From Clostridiales bacterium UBA4080 (GTDB taxonomy: Bacteria > Bacillota > Clostridia > Lachnospirales > Vallitaleaceae): a stretch of DNA of 26,048 nucleotides. A program made the translations under genes and the position numbers. Positions 7,043 to 14,035 of the stretch are shown here, piece after piece; position 1 is the stretch's first letter; each line of letters opens with the position of its first letter. Where the stretch lies: assembly GCA_002381865.1 (NCBI GenBank), contig DFYO01000012.1, forward strand, positions 1-26,048. The letters are read 5' to 3'. Below the pieces are notes generated by a model. It was given only the letters and a program-made list of their open reading frames with translations. It had not been told where the DNA came from and searched no databases.

Positions 7043-8308
7043 ATGAGCATCGGATATGCCTGCAAGCTAATTGGAGTAAATAACACCGATACAAAAAGCT
7101 GTCTCCTTAAAAATGTTACTGAAGACGCTTTACATTCAATTATCAATTACAATCTAGCTGCTTTAAATAATATTATTGATTACAATATTCAAAACAATAT
7201 TATGCTTTTTAGAATCAGCTCTGATTTAATCCCCTTTGGCTCTTCTGATATTAATACTATTAAATGGTGGGAATACTATTCAGATGTGCTTTCTTCTTTA
7301 GGCAAAAAAATACAAGCTAGCGGAATGCGTGTATCCTTGCATCCTGGACAATATACTGTTCTTAACTCGCCTAATTCTGATGTTGTTAACAGGGCGATTT
7401 TAGATTTAATATATCACACTCGTATTCTAGATGCTATGAATCTTGATTCATCTCACAAGATTATCCTTCATATTGGTGGCGCCTATAATAATAAACCTGA
7501 AGCTATAAAACGTTTTATGGAAAATTATAGCCTGCTTCCTCTTCAGGTAAAAAATCGTCTTGTAATCGAAAATGATGACAAAATTTACTGTATAGAAGAA
7601 GTCCTTAACATTGGTCTAACACTTAATATCCCAGTGGTTTTTGACAATCTTCACAATTCTATTAATCCTTCTAATCCTTCTTTTTCTGAAGGCTATTGGC
7701 TTCAGAAATGCAAAAAAACCTGGAAAGCTAAGGACGGAAAGCAAAAAATTCATTATTCCCAGCAAGCCAAAGCTCGTAAAAGGGGCTCACACTCTGACTA
7801 TATCAATATTGTTGATTTTATAGCCTTTTATGAAACAAATAATGGTGAGAGTCTTGATATTATGCTGGAGGTAAAGGATAAAAACCTTTCTTGTATTAAG
7901 TGTGTTAATTGCACTACTCCAAACCTTAAAGCTATAGCTCTTGAAAAAGAATGGAGTCGCTACAAATACAATGTGTTGCAACACTCCCAGCAAAGCTATT
8001 TATCTATTAGAGGTTTTTTAAAAAACAAAACTAATCCATCGGCTATAGATTTTTATGTTCTGCTAGAAAACGGTTTAACCTCCGAAGCCAGCATTGGCAC
8101 TATTAGCAACGCTTTATTTCATGTCTGGGGATACTTCAAAAATATTGCAACTCCTTCAGAAAAAGCATCGTTTTTTAAGCTCTATGAAAATTTCAAGCAA
8201 GAAAAAACCAGCCTTCAGACAGTCAAAAACTTTCTAAAAAGGCTAGCTTTAAAATATTATCAAAATTATCTTTTAAATTCTTATTTCTTTTTGAACTTAT
8301 ATGAATAA
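7043..8308 (+). CDS. uvsE: UV-damage endonuclease UvsE with an extra C-terminal domain
   Basis: UvsE (UVDE) nicks DNA 5' of UV photoproducts and abasic sites, starting excision repair. Residues 1 to about 290 match the family TIM barrel: MSIGYACKLIGV at the N-terminus, FRISSDLIPFGS, RVSLHPGQYTVLNSP, IILHIGGAYNNK, VIENDD, PVVFDNLHN and IMLEVKDK. These supply the metal-binding His, Glu and Asp residues. The protein is 421 aa, about 100 longer than the Bacillus form; the extra part (about 300-421, containing EKEWSRYKYNVLQHSQQSY) resembles the DUF1722/YbgA-type domain, by recall only. GGAG 10 nt upstream supports the start, and a TATAAT at 6994-6999 with a weak -35 may be its promoter. It ends 7 bp from the stop of the convergent PEP-like gene, with no terminator between them. 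Repair function is secure; the role of the C-terminal part is unknown. Confidence 0.9.
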   Translation: MSIGYACKLIGVNNTDTKSCLLKNVTEDALHSIINYNLAALNNIIDYNIQNNIMLFRISSDLIPFGSSDINTIKWWEYYSDVLSSLGKKIQASGMRVSLHPGQYTVLNSPNSDVVNRAILDLIYHTRILDAMNLDSSHKIILHIGGAYNNKPEAIKRFMENYSLLPLQVKNRLVIENDDKIYCIEEVLNIGLTLNIPVVFDNLHNSINPSNPSFSEGYWLQKCKKTWKAKDGKQKIHYSQQAKARKRGSHSDYINIVDFIAFYETNNGESLDIMLEVKDKNLSCIKCVNCTTPNLKAIALEKEWSRYKYNVLQHSQQSYLSIRGFLKNKTNPSAIDFYVLLENGLTSEASIGTISNALFHVWGYFKNIATPSEKASFFKLYENFKQEKTSLQTVKNFLKRLALKYYQNYLLNSYFFLNLYE

Positions 8309-8315
8309 ACTCTAC

Positions 8316-10862
8316 TTATATGCATATCAGCTTCTGTGTAGTAATATCTGAGTAAAGTACCATTTTATCTGTTTTTACAACCTTTATAGTATCTTCATAT
8401 TTTTTACTTTCAGGAGAAATCTCCTCCAGCAAATTATATTTGGTTAACCATTTTTCAGAATTGAAAATCACATCGTTTTTCCCTTCTATTATCGCCGCAT
8501 AAAAAATACCCGCTTCTACAACATCCTGGAAGAAATGACTTCCATAGGAAACCTCTGAGGTAAAGCCATTCTCTGGCGATGAATGTTCACAAATAACCGT
8601 CATATTGGATAGCTCCGAAAAATTAACCGGTACCCCTAGCGAAGGAGTTGTAGTACCCCATCTTCCGGGACCTATAAGCATAACTGACTTTCCTTTCAGC
8701 TTGCCATTTATTAATCCTATCTGTCTTGCTATTGCATATTTGTTTTGTTCGTTCAGCTTGCTATATTCTATCGCATCTACAAAAACTAGATATTCTATAG
8801 GCAGTCTTACATTTCCTCCCATAAAATTACCTTTTGTTAAGAAGAAGCATTCTTTTTCATCTATTTCCGGTATCTTAACCGCTTTACCTAAGCCTCTTGT
8901 TTGCAATGGTCTGCATTGTAATAGATTGATTTTAAAATGGTCTTTATCCGCAAAATTAGTTGTAAATTCAATATCCACCGGATATTCATAAACCTTTGAT
9001 ATCAATGCCAATATTTCCTTCATAAGCATTGGAAACTCTGTTTCCTTTAAAACTTTTTTAAAGTCGTAAATATAAGGAGTTTTCATCTGTTTATATCCAA
9101 GCTCTCTCAATCTGTTCAATGTATGATTGTCCACAGTTGCAAATAGCTCAGATTCCGCCTTAACACCATCAGAAAATATTTCGTCCAGCTCTATACTTTC
9201 TAATTTATTGTTTTTCAGAGATATAACATCAGCACCATGCTGCGAATATTTTTTCTGGTCCTCATAATCCATTGGCGACAATCTTAATGGATTATCAAGG
9301 CACACAATCTTTGCATAATCACCAATTGCTCTGTCAACTGCTCTAGTTCCAAGTCCAAATACAAGGCGCAGCATTCCCGCCTCCATATCTATACTGCTAT
9401 CCCAAACATATAAATTTGAAGAATTGCCAACTCCTGCAAGATGGGGAAAGAAATATTCTCCATACTGATCACCCGAGACACGCTGGACAAGTATAGCCAT
9501 TTGTTCGTCCATCTCAAACAAGCCCCTATTCATTCTATATGCTAACGCATCCTCATTCATTGTACTAGCATAAACTATTCTAATTGCCTGTTCAAAAGCA
9601 TTATATCTCTCTTCCGGCGTCCCCTGATTTGCACAAAATACACTTTCATATTTTCCAGCAAAGGCATTCCCAAAGTTATCCTCAAGCAAGGAACTTGAGC
9701 GCACAATAATAGGTGATTGTCCAAAGTACTCCAAGAGCTGTACAAACTGTTCTTTAATATCCTTTGGAAACTTACCGTTTAACAGATTTTCTTTAAGCTC
9801 AGGAGCATATTTATAATAGCCCTCCTTGGTTTTTTGTTCCATTCTAAGCTTCCACCAGCCATTTTGAACAATATATGTATAAAAGACATCTGCACCTAAA
9901 TAATACGAGTCATGTGCCTCCATAAATAATTCAAATCTTTCCTTTGCCTCTTTTTCCAATATTTTTCTTGCAATCAGCATACCAATACTTTTTCCGCCAA
10001 TAAACCCCGTACCGACTTCTCTAGAGGCTATCGTTAATATATCAAACAAGCTGAAATATTCTTCACAAAGCTTAAGCATACGTGATTCTTTTCCTATAAT
10101 CATATTCATTAATAGCTTTTTAACGGTTTCCTGCTCCTCCTCTGAATATGCTAGTGCCTCTCTTGCATTCTCAAACAAAACATTCCAATAATCCAATCTG
10201 TCTGGTGCACGTAGAAGACTAGAAAACAATTCGGCAACCTCTGCACTAGCTGTTATGCTGATTGCTTCCTGCCCTTCTATCTTATGTGGAAAGAACATCG
10301 TTGGTGAATATCTCTGCCATACCTTTAACGGATGAATATAGGTTTTATCATTTACTCTGTATAAATCTAGTAATAGCTGTGTAGTTTCTCTAATACTTGC
10401 AACTGTTGCAAATGTATGTGCATCACGAACAATAGCAAAATAAGCAACCGTATCTAGCTCGTACAGATAAGGACAGGTTACTTTAAAGAAATTCCCTATC
10501 ATCAAATCTGAATACCAGTATTTTAAAAGGTCCGTAAGACAATCAAATACATAAAAGGCTTTTCTTCCTTCATTTTTGATTATTTTATGCACCTCTGTTG
10601 CAAAATTTTCAAAGCCCTTGCTTGCATCAATATTGTAAATTTTTACTTTTTCATTTTCCTCAACTAACGCTTCGTGACTGCCAAATCTAAAATAAACTAA
10701 AACTCTGCTCTCTTCAATTGCTTTCTTAACATAGGGCGTAACCATATTTTTATAATCCTCAATTGAGTCTACCTGCCATACTACATTATCCCCCAGCCTT
10801 AGATTATCAATTACCTTGTCAAAGCCCTTTAATCCAGTACTTGCTTTATCATAAGTCAACAT
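8316..10862 (-). CDS. KaiC/RadA-like domain fused to PEP-synthase ATP-grasp domain, unknown function
   Basis: A large cytosolic protein (848 aa from this start) whose substrate I cannot name. Residues about 8-215 look like a RecA/KaiC-type domain: STGLKGFDKVIDNLRLGDNV at the start, a Walker-B-like FYVFDCLTDLL, then ATVASIRETTQLLLDLYRV. The Walker A loop is absent (LGDNVVWQVD stands in its place). From about residue 285 a PPDK_N/PEP-synthase ATP-grasp domain follows: GGKSIGMLIARK, PIIVRSSSLLEDNFGNAFAG, MAILVQRVSG and closing LLQCRPLQTRG. The phosphohistidine domain (TCHAA-type motif) and PEP-binding barrel are missing; instead a roughly 200-aa tail carries IGPGRWGTTTPSLGVPV and VSYGSHFFQDVVEAGI. 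It is therefore not a normal PEP synthase. ATG 10862 has GGGGGAAG about 6 nt before it and begins just before the KaiC-like domain; ATG 10919 would add 19 residues but has no close ribosome site. A cupin gene lies upstream on the same strand. Confidence 0.8.
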   Translation of the reverse strand: MLTYDKASTGLKGFDKVIDNLRLGDNVVWQVDSIEDYKNMVTPYVKKAIEESRVLVYFRFGSHEALVEENEKVKIYNIDASKGFENFATEVHKIIKNEGRKAFYVFDCLTDLLKYWYSDLMIGNFFKVTCPYLYELDTVAYFAIVRDAHTFATVASIRETTQLLLDLYRVNDKTYIHPLKVWQRYSPTMFFPHKIEGQEAISITASAEVAELFSSLLRAPDRLDYWNVLFENAREALAYSEEEQETVKKLLMNMIIGKESRMLKLCEEYFSLFDILTIASREVGTGFIGGKSIGMLIARKILEKEAKERFELFMEAHDSYYLGADVFYTYIVQNGWWKLRMEQKTKEGYYKYAPELKENLLNGKFPKDIKEQFVQLLEYFGQSPIIVRSSSLLEDNFGNAFAGKYESVFCANQGTPEERYNAFEQAIRIVYASTMNEDALAYRMNRGLFEMDEQMAILVQRVSGDQYGEYFFPHLAGVGNSSNLYVWDSSIDMEAGMLRLVFGLGTRAVDRAIGDYAKIVCLDNPLRLSPMDYEDQKKYSQHGADVISLKNNKLESIELDEIFSDGVKAESELFATVDNHTLNRLRELGYKQMKTPYIYDFKKVLKETEFPMLMKEILALISKVYEYPVDIEFTTNFADKDHFKINLLQCRPLQTRGLGKAVKIPEIDEKECFFLTKGNFMGGNVRLPIEYLVFVDAIEYSKLNEQNKYAIARQIGLINGKLKGKSVMLIGPGRWGTTTPSLGVPVNFSELSNMTVICEHSSPENGFTSEVSYGSHFFQDVVEAGIFYAAIIEGKNDVIFNSEKWLTKYNLLEEISPESKKYEDTIKVVKTDKMVLYSDITTQKLICI

Positions 10863-10930
10863 ATAATCTTCCCCCGTCCTGTCCTTGGTACTCGCCCTTA
10901 ATCTTGGCTGCGAGCTCATAATCTAATATA

Positions 10931-10964
10931 AGCAAGCTCCCCCCCTTAATACGGAGGGGCTGCT
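10931..10964. other. Imperfect hairpin between the cupin gene and the KaiC/ATP-grasp gene
   Basis: AGCAAGCTCCCCCC can pair imperfectly with the segment ending AGGGGCTGCT across a short loop. There is no T run, so it is more likely a leader structure or processing site for the downstream minus-strand gene than a terminator. It begins 16 bases after the cupin stop. Confidence 0.3.
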
Positions 10965-10979
10965 TTAATAGGATTACTA

Positions 10980-11303
10980 TTATTCCTTATAATTCTGAGG
11001 TGCTGGCGCTTTTACAATAAAAAGCTCTAAAACCTCATCATTACTATTTCCTACATTCATTTTAACATTATAAGGAATTTCAAGTAAAGAACCTTTTTGA
11101 TAATTATGAGCATCTTGTTCATTAAGTCTTATAGTCAGTACTCCTCTTACAACATTCATATAAACATTGGAGTTTGAATAATGCTCTGGTAAGCCTTCAC
11201 CCTTATTAAACACCATATGAATGTAATTAACATTCTCATCCATAATTAATTTTTCAATCGCCTTCTCATCTGTTGTGCTGTAATTATATACTTTTTCTAC
11301 CAT
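10980..11303 (-). CDS. Small single-domain cupin protein
   Basis: A 107-aa protein with a single cupin beta barrel: HMVFNKGEGLPEHYSNSNVYMNVVRG is split across motif 1 (residues about 29-53), and LLEIPYNVKMNVGNSNDEVLELFIVKAP forms motif 2. Of the usual metal ligands one His is visible in motif 1 (PEHYS), but the second is replaced (SNSNVY) and motif 2 has Asn where His is common, so metal binding may be weakened. GAGAGG lies upstream of ATG 11303, and a TATAAT at 11336-11341 (minus) is a candidate -10. It lies on the same strand as the KaiC/ATP-grasp gene, 117 bases upstream, and could share its transcript. Proteins of this kind bind small ligands or metals; no specific substrate can be given. 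Confidence 0.8.
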   Translation of the reverse strand: MVEKVYNYSTTDEKAIEKLIMDENVNYIHMVFNKGEGLPEHYSNSNVYMNVVRGVLTIRLNEQDAHNYQKGSLLEIPYNVKMNVGNSNDEVLELFIVKAPAPQNYKE

Positions 11304-11478
11304 TTTGTTTTCCTCTCTTTCATTTTTATATCCTGATTATACTATATCCTTCTTCGCAAAAACGTAGCCTCGGTTACATTATGTGCTTTTATTTGCTCAC
11401 CTTTTTATCACTGCCCACTAAATAGCGTTTTAATATTACTCTTCATCATTATAAGTCTTTAATCAAAGCGCTTCCTCA

Positions 11479-11721
11479 TTAACCCTCTACAAACCAGAGA
11501 TTATTATCCTCATAATATAAATATTTCTCCTGATTGGCTATAACGCAGGTGTATCTCATACCCACTCCTCCAGCTTTCAGACTTGCAGCTCTTCTTATAT
11601 CTCTAATTCTATCTATTAAAAAGCTTCTTCCGTCCTCCCAGGTTATACTTTGTGGAATCAATTGTCCCTCCTTGGAAAATTTTGCGACTACATCAACATA
11701 TATTTTGCTCAAGCATTTCAC
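11479..11721 (-). CDS. Conserved small protein downstream of the Y-family polymerase
   Basis: An 80-aa protein translated 9 nt after the polymerase stop, with GAAGGTG just before its ATG. It is predicted cytosolic, without signal or membrane segments. The pattern includes a W-x-D-G turn (SITWEDGRSFLIDRI), an Arg/Ala/Gly segment (RRAASLKAGGVGMRYTC) and a terminal LWFVEG, suggesting a small beta-rich fold. Short proteins of this kind are often found next to error-prone polymerases in Firmicutes, as I recall, so it may be an accessory factor of translesion synthesis. No biochemical role is known to me. Tight spacing implies co-transcription and shared damage-dependent control with the polymerase. 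Confidence 0.75.
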   Translation of the reverse strand: MKCLSKIYVDVVAKFSKEGQLIPQSITWEDGRSFLIDRIRDIRRAASLKAGGVGMRYTCVIANQEKYLYYEDNNLWFVEG

Positions 11722-11730
11722 CTTCTTTAT

Positions 11731-12978
11731 CTATTCAAAATATCCATGGGGATGTACTATATGCTCCTCTTTTGCATTCAAGGAAGATAATCCTTTGTCT
11801 TGAAGCATAACACCCCTTTGTATGCTATAAAATCCAAATCTTTCTCTTATAGAGTCAACCATTTTATCCGTTTTCATAAGCTTTGTACGTAACTTTTCTT
11901 CTGAAAAAAGATCTAATTGCTCACAAATACAATTCTCTATTAAATCTATCCCTCTTACCCCTATGCTTCTTATTGGTTTATCCCAATTGTAGTTCTCTTT
12001 GAAAAGCTGATATGCAGCCTCTGCTATTTCATTGGTTATATTGGTACTATTTTTAAGCTTCCTTTGTCTAGAAAAACAAAACAATTCATTATCTCTAACT
12101 GAAAGCTCTACTCCCTGACATTTAAAACCATTTTCTCTAAGCCTTGTACCTACACTTTCTGATAAAATATTTATAACAATCTTAATATCTCTGTTTGTTT
12201 TTAAATCCCTCGGAGTGGTTGTACTATTTCCCACAGACTTAAGATTATTCTCATAGCTTTCCTGCCTTACTGGTGAATCATCCCATCCATTGGCAAAGCT
12301 ATGAAGGATTAGTCCCATTTTCCCCAGCTGTCCCTTTAGAACCTCTGGTACTGTATTTGCCAATTCGCCTATCGTTCTTATGCCAAGTACATTAAGCTTT
12401 CTATTAGTGCTCTTTCCAACATAAAGCAAGTCCTTTACCGGCAAATTCCACGCAATATATTTGTAATTGTCCTTGTTAATTTCTGTAATTGCATCTGGCT
12501 TCTTATAATCGGATCCCAGCTTTGCAAATATCTTGTTCCAGGACACACCTATGCTGACAGTTATTCCCAGTTCTTTTTTCATTCTCTGCCTGATTTCATC
12601 CGCTATACTTTTCCCCTCTCCTTTGATAGAACAGCTTGCTGTAACATCTAGCCATGACTCATCAATTCCAAAGGCTTGTTGCAAATCTGTATATTCAGAA
12701 TAAATTTCCTGTGCCATTTTTGAAAACCTTAAGTACAGCTCCATTCTAGGAGGCAAAAAGGTTATCTCCGGACAGAGCTGCCTTGCCTGCCATAAGGGCA
12801 TTCCCGTCTTAACACCAAAGCCCTTTGCTATATAGTCTGCTGTAAGCACAATCCCATGTCTGTTTTCGGGGTTTCCTCCAACAGCTACGGGCTTTCCCCT
12901 CAGCTTAGGATGATGCAGCAGCTCGATACTGGCATAGCAGGAATTAATATCTGAATGCAATATAGTTCTTGATTCCAT
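11731..12978 (-). CDS. Y-family DNA polymerase (DinB/UmuC type)
   Basis: A translesion DNA polymerase that copies damaged templates with low fidelity. The 415-aa protein has the catalytic carboxylates at Asp10 (LHSDINSCYASIE) and Asp106-Glu107 (FGIDESWLD), the fingers motif PVAVGGNPENRHGIVLTADY, and VSIGVSWNKIFAKLGSDYKKPDAI for primer-template contact. A little-finger domain follows. The sliding-clamp peptide QLDLF is at residues 354-358, near the end. It resembles the UmuC/YqjW-like branch more than plain DinB, but I leave the symbol open. ATG 12978 has only a weak site (GAGAAG); a strong AAGGAGG stands about 45 nt upstream at 13021-13027, leaving a leader of unclear use. A good promoter is at 13049-13077. 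It diverges from a LexA-like repressor and is followed by an 80-aa gene. Confidence 0.92.
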   Translation of the reverse strand: MESRTILHSDINSCYASIELLHHPKLRGKPVAVGGNPENRHGIVLTADYIAKGFGVKTGMPLWQARQLCPEITFLPPRMELYLRFSKMAQEIYSEYTDLQQAFGIDESWLDVTASCSIKGEGKSIADEIRQRMKKELGITVSIGVSWNKIFAKLGSDYKKPDAITEINKDNYKYIAWNLPVKDLLYVGKSTNRKLNVLGIRTIGELANTVPEVLKGQLGKMGLILHSFANGWDDSPVRQESYENNLKSVGNSTTTPRDLKTNRDIKIVINILSESVGTRLRENGFKCQGVELSVRDNELFCFSRQRKLKNSTNITNEIAEAAYQLFKENYNWDKPIRSIGVRGIDLIENCICEQLDLFSEEKLRTKLMKTDKMVDSIRERFGFYSIQRGVMLQDKGLSSLNAKEEHIVHPHGYFE

Positions 12979-13048
12979 AGCTTAAACTTCTCTAATAACC
13001 CATTATGCAGTGTTATCAGCATCCTCCTTATGTTTTAGGTTAATTTAT

Positions 13049-13077
13049 ATTATAGCTTTCTTTTTTTGATATGTAAA
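13049..13077 (-). promoter_or_regulatory. Sigma-A promoter of the Y-family polymerase gene
   Basis: On the minus strand TTTACA (plus 13072-13077), a 17-nt spacer and TATAAT (13049-13054). The -35 lies 9 bp from the palindrome at 13087-13103, so a repressor bound there could block it. Confidence 0.7.
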
Positions 13078-13086
13078 GTATATTTT

Positions 13087-13103
13087 ATATCATTAAATGA
13101 TAT
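13087..13103. promoter_or_regulatory. Palindromic candidate operator between the divergent polymerase and repressor genes
   Basis: ATATCAT-TAA-ATGATAT is a perfect 7-bp inverted repeat with a 3-nt centre. It sits between the -35 of the polymerase promoter and the -35 of the repressor promoter. A further TGATAT half-site lies at 13067-13072. Its placement is what a shared, autoregulated operator would need. Confidence 0.55.
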
Positions 13104-13109
13104 TTATAG

Positions 13110-13138
13110 TTGAATTTATTTTCAAAATAATGTAAAAT
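13110..13138 (+). promoter_or_regulatory. Sigma-A promoter of the HTH/S24 repressor gene
   Basis: TTGAAT (13110-13115), a 17-nt spacer and TAAAAT (13133-13138), about 95 nt before the start codon. The palindrome at 13087-13103 ends 6 bp upstream of its -35. Confidence 0.6.
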
Positions 13139-13232
13139 ATATAAGACAAGCTTACGAACAAGACTTTTATTTCTTATTATTTTTACTAAACATAATCAAT
13201 ACTAACTAATATTTCAAGAGATAAGGAGCACT

Positions 13233-13928
13233 ATGAATCAAATAGGTAAAAAACTAGCAGAACTCAGAATCAAAAAAAATCTATCTCAGCCAGAGCTTGC
13301 AGAGCTTTTGAGTAATATAAACATACCCTCAACTGCTCAAAAAATAAGCAAGTGGGAAACCGATTACTCAATTCCTAACGCTTATCAATTCTTGGCTTTA
13401 TGCAATATATTTAATATAAGAGATGTTTTAGAGTGTTTTAATATTAGTGAAAATCCATCCCACAGCTTGAACGAGCTAGGACAGCAACGACTAGCTGAAT
13501 ACATTGAGCTGCTTGTCTCAAACGAAAGATATAACAATTCTAGCTCTGTGCTTTCTTTTTCACGCAAGATTAAGCTTTTTACTCTCCCAGCTTCTGCTGG
13601 TACAGGTCAATTTTTAGATTCAGATTATTTTGAGCTAATTGATGCCGATAGTAGCCTTCCTGACTCTGCTGACTTTGGCATTCGTCTGTCAGGCAACAGT
13701 ATGGAGCCCAAATACAAGGATGGACAGATAATATGGGTTCACAGGCAAAATACCTTGAGCGATGGAGAAATAGGCGTTTTTAGTTTTGATAACAATGCCT
13801 ATTGTAAAAAAATATCCATTTCCTCTTCAGGAACTAAGCTGATTTCTCTTAACCCAGATTACCCTCCTATTGATATTCCAAGGAATGCTTCCTTACACGT
13901 GTTTGGTAAGGTAGTTGGCAAAGCATAA
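13233..13928 (+). CDS. LexA-like repressor: XRE-type HTH plus S24 self-cleaving peptidase
   Basis: A transcriptional repressor expected to cleave itself when RecA filaments form on damaged DNA, as LexA, HdiR and phage CI repressors do. Residues 1-65 form an XRE/HTH_3 DNA-binding domain (GKKLAELRIKKNLSQPELAELL, split here as helices 1-2, then KISKWETDYSIPNAYQFLAL). A linker precedes the S24 domain: cleavage site Ala122-Gly123 (PASAGTG), nucleophile Ser156 (SGNSMEP) and the general-base Lys at 192 or 193 (YCKKISI). The XRE N-terminus differs from the winged helix of true LexA, so a classical SOS box is not expected. AAGGAGC supports the ATG. It diverges from the Y-family polymerase and its 80-aa partner, which are its likely targets. 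The origin could be a domesticated prophage repressor, though no phage genes are adjacent. Confidence 0.88.
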   Translation: MNQIGKKLAELRIKKNLSQPELAELLSNINIPSTAQKISKWETDYSIPNAYQFLALCNIFNIRDVLECFNISENPSHSLNELGQQRLAEYIELLVSNERYNNSSSVLSFSRKIKLFTLPASAGTGQFLDSDYFELIDADSSLPDSADFGIRLSGNSMEPKYKDGQIIWVHRQNTLSDGEIGVFSFDNNAYCKKISISSSGTKLISLNPDYPPIDIPRNASLHVFGKVVGKA

Positions 13929-13942
13929 GCTCTGCTTTTTTA
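13920..13942 (+). terminator. Weak terminator after the repressor gene
   Basis: AAAGCA / TGCTTT forms a 6-bp stem around a 7-nt loop and runs into a T tract. It overlaps the last codons of the repressor gene. The stem is short, so confidence is low. Confidence 0.35.
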
Positions 13943-14035
13943 TTTATACTTTTTATTTTATATATTGTTTTTTGGGAACTTTATTTTTTCTTCCTTCGTC
14001 TTATTAATTAAAGAAAAAACAAATGGAGGTCTATT

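Noticed and set aside
8316..10919. Annotation as phosphoenolpyruvate synthase
   Set aside because: The catalytic phosphohistidine motif and PEP-binding barrel are missing.
13147..13165. Half SOS box (ACGAAC) upstream of the repressor
   Set aside because: The matching GTTCG half is absent, and a five-base half-site is expected by chance.
13233..13928. Remnant prophage at the S24 repressor
   Set aside because: No integrase, structural genes or att-like repeats lie around it; the neighbours are a polymerase and a chromosomal exported-protein gene.
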